From Streptomyces ambofaciens ATCC 23877 (GTDB lineage Bacteria > Actinomycetota > Actinomycetes > Streptomycetales > Streptomycetaceae), in NCBI RefSeq assembly GCF_001267885.1, contig NZ_CP012382.1, positions 7,737,001 to 7,801,000 on the forward strand: a stretch of 64,000 bases of DNA, read 5' to 3'. The position numbers were made by a program, and so were the translations under genes. Shown one piece after another: positions 1 through 53,566 of this stretch. Within the stretch, counting starts at the first letter, position 1; the number at the start of each line of letters is the position of its first letter. A model generated the notes under the pieces. It made no database searches, was not told where the DNA came from, and was given only the letters and a program-made list of their open reading frames with translations.

Positions 1-766
1 CATGACCGGCCACCTCGACGGCGCCGCACGCGAGGACGCGACCGGCAGCGGAACCGCTCTGACCGACCAGGACGGCCTCACCCTGCTCGACGCCGCCCTC
101 ACCACCGGCCGCTCCCATCTGGTGGCGGCACGCCTGGACCTGGCCGCCCTGCGGGCCCGCGCGGACAGCGTTCCGGTGCCCGCGCTGCTGCGTACCCTCG
201 TTCCACCGCCGGTCCGGCGGACGGCCGAAGGGGAGAGGCCGGACACGCCGTCGCTCAGCGCCCGTCTGGCACCCCTCGACCCGTCCGAGCGACGGCAGGT
301 GGTGCTCGACCTGGTCCGCGGCCACGCGGCCGCCGTCCTCGGACACGCCTCCGCCGAGGCCGTCGACCCCGACACGGGCTTCGTCGACCTGGGGTTCAGC
401 TCGCTCAGCGCGATCGAGATCCGCAACCAGCTCAGCGCCGCCACCGGCCTGCGATTGACGACCACGCTGGTCTTCGACCACCCCACCGCCAGTCGCCTGG
501 CCGACCACCTGCTGGACCAACTGGTGGTCGAGAGCGCCGAGTCCGGCCCCGCCGCGCTCCTGGCCGACCTCGACCGGCTCGACGCCGCCCTCGCCGGGAC
601 CGGCCCGGGGGACGAGACCCGCAGCCGCGTGATCTCGCGACTGCACGCACTGCTCGCCCGGCACGACACCGCGGACGGTTCGGGCCTCGTCACCGCCGCC
701 GGAAACCTCGACGCGGCGGACGACGACAACCTCTTCGCCTTCATCGACAACGAACTGGGAGCCTGA
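1..766 (+). CDS. Modular type I PKS, 3' end only (KR end - ACP - C-terminal docking)
   Basis: This is the last 254 residues of a large PKS whose 5' part lies left of the window; the reading frame is open at the edge, so the ATG at base 2 is an internal methionine. About residues 1-75 resemble the end of a ketoreductase, and the run from MTGHL to PALLRTL is most like the KR end of the DH-ER-KR module of PKS C. That suggests this last module is also strongly reducing. The ACP is at about residues 93-175, with the phosphopantetheine serine at residue 134 in the motif GFSSLSAIEI (Ser instead of the usual Asp before it). The tail from about residue 185 is a helical C-terminal docking domain ending DDDNLFAFIDNELGA. 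The stop is followed 4 bases later by the start of PKS D, so the two are co-transcribed. The tail probably docks on the N-terminal coiled coil of PKS D. Confidence 0.93.
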   Translation, partial: MTGHLDGAAREDATGSGTALTDQDGLTLLDAALTTGRSHLVAARLDLAALRARADSVPVPALLRTLVPPPVRRTAEGERPDTPSLSARLAPLDPSERRQVVLDLVRGHAAAVLGHASAEAVDPDTGFVDLGFSSLSAIEIRNQLSAATGLRLTTTLVFDHPTASRLADHLLDQLVVESAESGPAALLADLDRLDAALAGTGPGDETRSRVISRLHALLARHDTADGSGLVTAAGNLDAADDDNLFAFIDNELGA

Positions 767-770
767 GGCG

Positions 771-19768
<18,998 letters not shown>

Positions 19769-19772
<4 letters not shown>

Positions 19773-19873
19773 CCGCGGTGGAGCCACCCCACTCCGGCCG
19801 GCCCCGCCCCCGAGCCGGCCTCCAGGCCCCGCAGCCCGCACGGGTGCCCGTACAGCTCACATCCCACACCTGA
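19769..19873 (+). other. Possible short ORF (34 codons) overlapping the PKS D stop
   Basis: An ATG at 19769 overlaps the PKS D stop as ATGA and runs to the TGA at 19871-19873, giving a Pro/Arg-rich 34-residue peptide (MTAVEPPHSG...). The overlap is the form used for translational coupling, but the peptide has no recognisable domain and its composition is what random GC-rich sequence gives. It may be a chance frame or the remnant of a lost gene. It fills most of the 112-base gap before the ketoisomerase. Confidence 0.15.
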
Positions 19874-19884
19874 GGAAGGCCCCC

Positions 19885-20442
19885 ATGGTCACAGACCAGA
19901 GCCCCGAGGCGCCCCTGAAGACGGTACGCGGCTGCCGTCTCGTCACGCTCCCGGACAACACCGACCCGCGAGGCTCCCTCACCGTGATCGAGCGGGGACA
20001 GCACGTCGACTTCCCCGTGGAGCGGGTCTTCTTCGTGCACGGAGTGCCGCCGCAGGCGGTCAGGGGGCTGCACATGCACCGGGAACTGCACGAGCTGATC
20101 GTGGCCGCCGCCGGGTCCTTCGAGGTCGTCGTGGACGACGGCTTCTCGCGCGCCACGGTGCGCCTGGACCGTCCGGACCAGGCACTCCACGTGGAACCCG
20201 GAGTGTGGACCGAGTTCGCCGGCTTCTCGCCCGACGCGATCTGCCTGGTGCTCGCCTCGGCTCCGTACGCACTGGACGACTACCTCTACGACTACGACGA
20301 GTTCGTACGGACCGTACGTCTTCCCGGTGCCGGAGACGGAGCCGGTGCCGGAGCCGTCGCCGGCCTGGTCGGGACGGACGGGCCGGGCGACCGGCACGTG
20401 GACACACAGACGACCGAACGACCACTGGGAGCAGACGCGTGA
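19885..20442 (+). CDS. dTDP-4-keto-6-deoxyhexose 3,4-ketoisomerase (FdtA/Tyl1a-type cupin)
   Basis: A 185-residue WxcM/FdtA-like cupin. The family isomerizes dTDP-4-keto-6-deoxy-D-glucose to the 3-keto sugar, the substrate for C3 transamination on the route to mycaminose and related 3-amino sugars. Seen here are the family opening (DPRGSLTVIERGQHVDFPVERVFFV as a pattern at residues 28-52), the His-rich RGLHMHRELHE (His63, 65, 69) that carries the active-site histidines, and DDYLYDYDEF near the end of the core. Family members I know are about 140 residues. This one has an extra C-terminal tail of roughly 45 residues, rich in Gly, Ala, Asp and Thr and probably disordered. ATG 19885 has an excellent ribosome site (GAGGAAGG, 19872-19879). 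Its stop overlaps the next start (GTGA), so the pair is translationally coupled. The partner aminotransferase, glucose-1-phosphate thymidylyltransferase and glycosyltransferase are not in the window. Confidence 0.88.
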   Translation: MVTDQSPEAPLKTVRGCRLVTLPDNTDPRGSLTVIERGQHVDFPVERVFFVHGVPPQAVRGLHMHRELHELIVAAAGSFEVVVDDGFSRATVRLDRPDQALHVEPGVWTEFAGFSPDAICLVLASAPYALDDYLYDYDEFVRTVRLPGAGDGAGAGAVAGLVGTDGPGDRHVDTQTTERPLGADA

Positions 20443-21173
20443 CGACCGACCGGCACCAGACCATCTACGAACGCGGCGAGATGTACGAGGCCTTCTACCG
20501 GGGCCGGGGCAAGGACTACACGGGCGAGGCCGACCTGGTGACGTCCCTGGTACGGGAACGGCTGCCGGAGGCCGACTCGCTGCTGGACGTCGCCTGCGGC
20601 TCGGGCGACCACCTCGCGCGCTTCGCCGCCTCCTTCGGGCACGTCGAGGGCCTCGACCTGTCCGAGGACATGGTGCAGTTGGCCCGGAGGAACACCGGGG
20701 TCCCCGTCCACCGGGGCGACATGCGCGACTTCACCCTCGACCGCACCTTCGGCGCGGTGGTCAGCCTCTTCAGCGGGGTGGCGTACTGCGCCGACCCCGA
20801 CGAACTCACCGCCACCCTCCGCAGCTTCGCCCGCCACCTCTCACCGGGCGGGGTCATCGTCATCGAACCCTTCTGGCTCCCCGAGGACTTCCTGGAGGGC
20901 TACGTGGGCACCGACACGGTCGAGTCGGGCGGGCGTACCTACGTCCGCGTGTCCCACTCCGTCCGCGACGGCGGGGTCAGCCACATGGAGGTGCACTACC
21001 TGGTGGCGTCGGCGGAGGACGGTGTCACGCACCTCTCCGACGTGCACCGCACCACGCTGTTCACCCGTGAGGAGTACGAGAGCGCCTTCGTCCGCGCGGG
21101 GTGCGAGGTCGAGTACGTGAAGCACCCGCTCGCACCACGTGGCCTGTTCGTCGGAACCGCCCCCTCGGCCTGA
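20439..21173 (+). CDS. dTDP-3-amino-3,6-dideoxyhexose N,N-dimethyltransferase (DesVI/TylM1-type)
   Basis: A 244-residue SAM-dependent methyltransferase of the aminosugar N,N-dimethylase family, which dimethylates the C3 amine in the last step of mycaminose or desosamine synthesis. The SAM-binding motif I is LLDVACGSGDH at about residues 48-58. An acidic loop (HVEGLDLSEDMVQLARR) follows, and the family stretch AVVSLFSGVAYC lies at about residues 103-114. The length fits DesVI/TylM1. The chosen start is the GTG at 20439, which overlaps the ketoisomerase stop; GGGAG at 20428-20432 is well placed. A longer in-frame extension upstream would lie inside the ketoisomerase and shows no homology pattern. 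Alternatives such as monomethylation or another amino position cannot be excluded from sequence alone. With the ketoisomerase beside it, a mycaminose-like sugar is the simplest reading, because desosamine needs no 3,4-ketoisomerase. Confidence 0.87.
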   Translation: MTTDRHQTIYERGEMYEAFYRGRGKDYTGEADLVTSLVRERLPEADSLLDVACGSGDHLARFAASFGHVEGLDLSEDMVQLARRNTGVPVHRGDMRDFTLDRTFGAVVSLFSGVAYCADPDELTATLRSFARHLSPGGVIVIEPFWLPEDFLEGYVGTDTVESGGRTYVRVSHSVRDGGVSHMEVHYLVASAEDGVTHLSDVHRTTLFTREEYESAFVRAGCEVEYVKHPLAPRGLFVGTAPSA

Positions 21174-21197
21174 CCGGCGGCCGAGCCCCCTGAGGGA

Positions 21198-21218
21198 ACC
21201 CCGAGGCGATGTCGGGGT
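21198..21218 (+). terminator. Hairpin downstream of the sugar genes, possible terminator
   Basis: The arms ACCCCGA (21198-21204) and TCGGGGT (21212-21218) are perfectly complementary with a 7-base loop, 25 bases after the methyltransferase stop. There is no T-run, which is common in Streptomyces terminators, so this is only a candidate. Confidence 0.35.
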
Positions 21219-21245
21219 CGTAGGGGTCGTCCCGTAGGGGGCGTA

Positions 21246-21275
21246 AGGGGGATCAACCGATCGGTTGATCCCCCT
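21246..21275. promoter_or_regulatory. Perfect 30-bp palindrome upstream of the ABC operon, probable repressor operator
   Basis: AGGGGGATCAACCGA and its exact reverse complement abut at 21260/21261 with no loop, ending 53 bases before the ABC ATPase start. A gapless dyad of this kind, with core AACCGATCGGTT, fits a dimeric regulator of the TetR class better than an RNA hairpin. No TetR gene lies in the window. The response regulator encoded in the same operon is an alternative ligand. Confidence 0.55.
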
Positions 21276-21328
21276 GACGAGCGTGATGGGCGATGTGCCG
21301 ACCGGGCCCGGCCCGGCACGGTGGAAGC

Positions 21329-22231
21329 ATGACTCTGATCGAAGTGAGCGACCTGCGCAAGAGCTACGGCGGACGTCCCGTCGTGGACGGCGTCTCCCTC
21401 GCGGTGGAGGAGGGTGAGATCTTCGGGGTCCTCGGACCCAACGGCGCCGGCAAGACCACCACCGTCGAGTCCATCCTCGGACTGCGCGTTCCGGACAGCG
21501 GCACGATCCGCGTGTGCGGGCTCGACCCGGTCGCCGACCGTGCGAAGACGACACTCATCGTGGGCGCGCAGCTGCAGGAGAGCGAGCTGCAGGGAAAGCT
21601 CACCGTCACCGAGGCACTCCAGCTCTACGCCGGCTGCTACCCCCGCCCCGCCGACTGGCGCACCCTGGCCGCGCGCCTCGGCCTGGAGGAGAAGCTCGAC
21701 ACCCGTTTCGCGCAGCTGTCCGGCGGCCAGAAGCAGCGGCTGGCCATCGCGCTCGCCCTGGTCGGCAGCCCCCGGGTCGTCATCCTGGACGAGCTGACGA
21801 CCGGCCTGGACCCGGCGGCGCGACGCGAGGTGTGGTCGCTGATCGAGGAGGTCCGGGCGAGCGGCGTCACCATCCTCCTGGTCACGCACTTCATGGAGGA
21901 GGCGCAGCGGCTGTGCGACCGGGTCGCGATCTTCGACCGGGGGCGGGTCGCCGCGCTGGACACCCCCTCCGGCCTGGTGGCGCAGTCCGCGAGCGGCACC
22001 GTCATCTCCTTCACGCCCTCCCGCCCGCTGGACGAGGACGTCCTCGCCGCCCTGCCCGGTCTCGCCTCCGTCACCCACCACGACGGACGGATCACCCTCG
22101 CCGGTACCGACGAGACCGTCAACGCGGTGATCAGCCTGCTCGCCCGCAACCGGGTCAGCGCCCACCAGCTGCGCGTCACCGACTCCACCCTCGACGACGC
22201 CTTCCTCAACCTGACGGGAGCCGACGCATGA
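21329..22231 (+). CDS. ABC transporter ATP-binding protein (DrrA-like)
   Basis: A 300-residue nucleotide-binding subunit that powers an ABC-2 exporter at the cytoplasmic face of the membrane. It shows Walker A GPNGAGKTT at 36-44, a Q-loop near VGAQLQ, signature LSGGQ at 130-134, Walker B VVILDE at 150-155 and switch His187. The C-terminal part after about 215 is the DrrA-type domain (STLDDAFLNLTG at the end). ATG 21329 is chosen because GTGGAAG lies just upstream and the family pattern starts at once (MTLIEVSDLRKSYGG); the ATG at 21293 would add 12 unrelated residues. The permease start overlaps its stop as ATGA. In a macrolide cluster the natural role is export of the product or self-resistance, but the substrate is not shown by the sequence. 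Confidence 0.93.
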   Translation: MTLIEVSDLRKSYGGRPVVDGVSLAVEEGEIFGVLGPNGAGKTTTVESILGLRVPDSGTIRVCGLDPVADRAKTTLIVGAQLQESELQGKLTVTEALQLYAGCYPRPADWRTLAARLGLEEKLDTRFAQLSGGQKQRLAIALALVGSPRVVILDELTTGLDPAARREVWSLIEEVRASGVTILLVTHFMEEAQRLCDRVAIFDRGRVAALDTPSGLVAQSASGTVISFTPSRPLDEDVLAALPGLASVTHHDGRITLAGTDETVNAVISLLARNRVSAHQLRVTDSTLDDAFLNLTGADA

Positions 22232-23013
22232 GCGCCGCCACCGCACCCCCGGTACCCTCCGCCACCGTCACGCCCCGTCCCGGGCGGGCCGTGCTCCGCG
22301 CCGAACTGCTCCTGTTCTTCCGCGAGCCCGGCTCGGTGTTCTGGGTCATGGCCTTCCCCACGCTGCTGCTGGTGGTCCTCGGCTTCATCCCCTCCATGAC
22401 GGAGCCCATGGACGAACTCGGCGGTCTCACCACCGTCGAGGCCTACGTGCCCGTCGCCGTGCTCCTCTCGATGATCATGGCCGGTCTGATGGCCATGCCC
22501 CCGGTGATCACCGGCTACCGCGAGCGCGGCATCCTGCGCCGGATGTCCACCACCCCGGTGCGCCCCACCGCCGTTCTCGGTGCCCAGGTGGGCCTGCACG
22601 CCGTCGCCTCGCTGATCTCCGCCGTGCTCACCCTCGCGGTGGGGCGCGTCGTCTCCGACGTCGGCCTGCCAGGCGAGGTCCTGGGCTACGCGCTGACCCT
22701 GCTGCTGGCGGTGGTGTGCCTGATGGCGCTCGGCGCGCTGATCTCCGCGCTGTCCCCCACCGCGAAGATCGCCCAGGCGGTCAGCCTGACGGTGTTCTTC
22801 CCCGCGATGCTCGCGGCCGGCGTCTACATGCCCGTCCAGCAGATGCCCGACCTGATGGCCGACATCGTGGAGGCGCTGCCCTTCGGCGCCGCCGCCCAGG
22901 CCCTCAACCAGGCCACCGCCGGCGACTGGCCGGACTGGATCCACCTCGGAGTACTGGCCCTGTGGACGCTGGTGCTGTCCGCGTCCGCCACGCGCTGGTT
23001 CCGCTGGGAGTGA
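22228..23013 (+). CDS. ABC-2 type transporter permease
   Basis: A 261-residue integral membrane protein, the channel partner of the ATPase encoded just before it. It starts with a short cytoplasmic N-terminus. About six hydrophobic segments follow: around residues 37-54, 75-93, 120-142, 148-174, 180-204 and near the C-terminus (LGVLALWTLVLSASATRWF). The cytoplasmic loop YRERGILRRMSTTPV at about residues 97-111 is the typical ABC-2 coupling region. ATG 22228 overlaps the ATPase stop, so the two subunits should be made in equal amounts. It ends 5 bases before the sensor kinase start. Confidence 0.92.
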   Translation: MSAATAPPVPSATVTPRPGRAVLRAELLLFFREPGSVFWVMAFPTLLLVVLGFIPSMTEPMDELGGLTTVEAYVPVAVLLSMIMAGLMAMPPVITGYRERGILRRMSTTPVRPTAVLGAQVGLHAVASLISAVLTLAVGRVVSDVGLPGEVLGYALTLLLAVVCLMALGALISALSPTAKIAQAVSLTVFFPAMLAAGVYMPVQQMPDLMADIVEALPFGAAAQALNQATAGDWPDWIHLGVLALWTLVLSASATRWFRWE

Positions 23014-23018
23014 CGAAC

Positions 23019-24338
23019 GTGTCACGCGCGCCGGGTGCCATGGCCGACACTGAGGGCGTGGCATCCGACGCGACCCTCCCCGTCCCCGAGCCGCAGGCCG
23101 CGCCCGGCGCGCAGCCCCGGCTGCTCCTGCGCTTCAGCCCTCCCGTCCTCCTCGGCGTCGGCCTGGTGCTCGCCGCGGCGACCTCGTCCCTGGTCGGCAT
23201 GGACGGCACCGAGTGGGCGGCGGCCGGGACGCTCGCCGCCGCGGCGCTCGTCCTGCAGCTGTGGTGGGACCGCGTGGCACGCGCCCGGCCCGGCCCCAGC
23301 GCGGCCGGCGCCCTGTACTACGCGCTGCGCTCGGTCCTGGCGTTCGGCCTGGCCTGGATCAACCCGTTCTGCGCCTTCTACGCCGCGGTCGGATGCTTCG
23401 ACACCGAGCGCCTGGTACCCCGCCGCTGGGTTCCCCTCGGCCTGCTGGCCACCGCCGCGACGATCGCCGGCGCGCAGATCGGGGGCCTGCCCCCCGACGA
23501 CACGGCGAGCTGGGTGTTCTACGGCATGCTGGTCGCCGTCAACACGGGCATCTTCCTGACCGTCCAGCAGGACACGGAGAAGGAGGAGGACCGCGCCCGC
23601 GAACGGGTGGAGACCATCCGCGAGCTGGAGCACACCAACATCGCGCTGGAGCGGGCCCTGGTGGAGAACGCCGCCCTGCACGACCAGCTGATGCTCCAGG
23701 CGAGGGAGGCCGGGATCGCCGACGAGCGCCGCCGCCTCGCCGCGGAGATCCACGACACCGTCGCCCAGGACCTGACCGGCGTCATCACCCAGCTCCAGGT
23801 CGTCACCGACACCCAGGAACAGGGCCCGGCCCGCGTCCACGCCGAACGAGCCCTGCAGCTGGCCCGCCACAGCCTCGGCGAGGCACGCCGGGCCGTCGCC
23901 AACCTCGCGCCCGTCGCACTGGCCGAGGACGACCTGCCCGGGGCGCTGAAGAAGACCGTCGTCCGTTGGTCCGAACGCACCGGGGTACAAGCCGAGTTCG
24001 CCCTCACCGGCTCCGACGAACCGCTGCACGAGGAAGTGCAGGGGACGCTGCTGCGGATCGCGGCGGAGGCGCTGTCCAACACGGCACGCCACGCCAAGGC
24101 CACCCGGGTCGGCGTGACGCTGTCCTACATGGGCGAGGAGGTCGTGCTCGACGTGCGCGACGACGGCCGGGGCTTCGACCCGTCCGCCCTGCCCGAGCGC
24201 GACACCGCGTCCGGCTTCGGCCTCAAGGGCATGCGGGCCCGCGCGGAGCGGCTGGCGGGGGAGCTGACCGTCGAGTCCGAGCCGGGCCTGGGCACCGCCG
24301 TGTCCGCCCGCGTACCGTCGGTGCCCTATGGACGCTGA
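23019..24338 (+). CDS. Two-component sensor histidine kinase (NarL/DesK class, HisKA_3)
   Basis: A membrane sensor kinase of about 439 residues. The N-terminal half holds roughly five hydrophobic segments without a large extracellular domain. A charged coiled coil (KEEDRARERVETIREL...) leads into the HisKA_3 dimerization domain with phospho-accepting His245 in RRRLAAEIHDTVAQ. The ATPase domain has the N-box AAEALSNTARHAKA and the G-boxes DVRDDGRGFDP and GFGLKGMRARAERL. GTG 23019 is chosen because GGGAG at 23006-23010 is 8 bases upstream. The alternatives ATG 23040 and GTG 23058 lack a well-spaced site. Small-input kinases next to an ABC exporter often respond to the exported compound or membrane stress; that is inference. 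Its end overlaps the regulator gene by 11 bases. Confidence 0.9.
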   Translation: MSRAPGAMADTEGVASDATLPVPEPQAAPGAQPRLLLRFSPPVLLGVGLVLAAATSSLVGMDGTEWAAAGTLAAAALVLQLWWDRVARARPGPSAAGALYYALRSVLAFGLAWINPFCAFYAAVGCFDTERLVPRRWVPLGLLATAATIAGAQIGGLPPDDTASWVFYGMLVAVNTGIFLTVQQDTEKEEDRARERVETIRELEHTNIALERALVENAALHDQLMLQAREAGIADERRRLAAEIHDTVAQDLTGVITQLQVVTDTQEQGPARVHAERALQLARHSLGEARRAVANLAPVALAEDDLPGALKKTVVRWSERTGVQAEFALTGSDEPLHEEVQGTLLRIAAEALSNTARHAKATRVGVTLSYMGEEVVLDVRDDGRGFDPSALPERDTASGFGLKGMRARAERLAGELTVESEPGLGTAVSARVPSVPYGR

Positions 24339-24981
24339 GAACAACGGGACGATCACCCTGCTGATCGTCGACGACCACCCGGTGGTGCGCGACGGCCTGC
24401 GCGGCATGCTGGAGCCCGCGGACGGCTTCACCGTGCTCGGAGAGGCGTCCGGCGGCACGGAAGCGGTCGAGATGACGCTGCGCCTGGACCCGGACGTCGT
24501 CCTGATGGACCTGCGCATGCCGGCCGGCAGTGGCGTGGAGGCCATCGCCGAGCTGACCCGGCGGGGCGCACGGGCCCGCGTGCTGGTGCTCACCACCTAC
24601 GACACCGACTCCGACACCCTTCCGGCGATCGAGGCCGGGGCGACGGGATACCTGCTGAAGGACGCGCTGCGCGACGAGCTGTTCGCGGCCATCCGGGCGG
24701 CGGCGGAGGGCCGCACCGTGTTGTCCCCGACGGTCGCCTCACGCCTCGTCACGGCGGTGCGTGGCCCCGCCCGGAGGCCCGTCGACGACACGCTCTCGGC
24801 ACGGGAACTGCAAGTGCTGGAGCACGTGGCGCGCGGCACGTCCAACAGGGAGATCGCCCGTGAGCTGTTCATCAGCGAGGCGACCGTCAAGACGCACCTG
24901 ACCCACATCTACGACAAGCTGGACGCGAGGGACCGGGCCGCCGCGGTGGCGGTCGCCTACCGTCGCGGTTTCCTCGGCTGA
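24328..24981 (+). CDS. Two-component response regulator (NarL/LuxR family)
   Basis: A 217-residue DNA-binding regulator, cognate of the preceding kinase by overlap and class. The receiver domain shows the acidic pair Asp15-Asp16, phosphoacceptor Asp61 in VVLMDLRMP, Thr in VLTTY at 87-91 and Lys111 in YLLKDA. The GerE-type helix-turn-helix (LSARELQVLEHVARGTSNREIA...) spans about residues 152-196. The direct target is probably the ABC operon itself and possibly the PKS A promoter, since related CTAGGGG/GTAGGGG motifs occur upstream of both (see findings). It is the last gene of the operon. Confidence 0.93.
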   Translation: MDAENNGTITLLIVDDHPVVRDGLRGMLEPADGFTVLGEASGGTEAVEMTLRLDPDVVLMDLRMPAGSGVEAIAELTRRGARARVLVLTTYDTDSDTLPAIEAGATGYLLKDALRDELFAAIRAAAEGRTVLSPTVASRLVTAVRGPARRPVDDTLSARELQVLEHVARGTSNREIARELFISEATVKTHLTHIYDKLDARDRAAAVAVAYRRGFLG

Positions 24982-25015
24982 CCGCGCCCCGGACACCCCT
25001 GGGCCGGACCGCGGA

Positions 25016-25046
25016 GCCGCCCCCTAGTCACCTGGTCAGGGGCGGC
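25016..25046 (+). terminator. GC-rich stem-loop after the response regulator gene
   Basis: A left arm GCCGCCCCCT (25016-25025) pairs with AGGGGCGGC (25038-25046) with one bulged C and a 12-base loop, 35 bases past the regulator stop. It probably ends the ABC/two-component transcript. The loop also contains a small GTCACCTGGT dyad that could be a protein site. Confidence 0.45.
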
Positions 25047-25063
25047 GACGCGAAGGCTAGGGG

Positions 25064-25093
25064 TTGGCCGCTCGTCGGGCCCCTGGCTAGCGT
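25064..25093 (+). promoter_or_regulatory. Candidate promoter for the PKS A-B-C genes
   Basis: TTGGCC (25064-25069) and TAGCGT (25088-25093) are separated by 18 bases, resembling the streptomycete HrdB-type -35/-10 consensus. They lie 120 bases before the PKS A start in the only sizeable gap upstream of it. CTAGGGG directly abuts the -35 box. No transcription start is known from the sequence. Confidence 0.35.
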
Positions 25094-25212
25094 CGGAGTG
25101 CTTCAGCCGAGGAAGAGCGGCCGGAACACGCTGGGCGCGTAACCGTCTGCCCTGGCAGCCGGCCGGATTCGGGTCCGGCGATCTCGCGCCGTCAAGTGAT
25201 TTCGGGGCATTC

Positions 25213-42528
<17,316 letters not shown>

Positions 42529-42564
42529 CGCCATGTACGGTCCTGCCCGCTGGGAGTCGCTCTG

Positions 42565-53550
<10,986 letters not shown>

Positions 53551-53566
53551 GCCTGTGGAGAACTCG

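Noticed and set aside
2..4. ATG at base 2 as a true gene start.
   Set aside because: The translation enters in the middle of a KR end; the gene clearly continues to the left.
21246..21275. The 30-bp dyad as a transcription terminator for the sugar genes.
   Set aside because: There is no loop and no T-run, and it is close to the downstream start. The smaller hairpin at 21198-21218 is a better terminator candidate, though a dual role cannot be excluded.
21293..21331. Upstream ATG (21293) as the start of the ABC ATPase.
   Set aside because: It adds residues with no family match and lacks a good ribosome site. ATG 21329 starts the conserved fold and has GTGGAAG before it.
22716..23018. Long 5' extension of the sensor kinase frame into the permease gene.
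   Set aside because: The extension is antiphase to a clear membrane permease and Arg-rich. GTG 23019 has the only well-spaced ribosome site.
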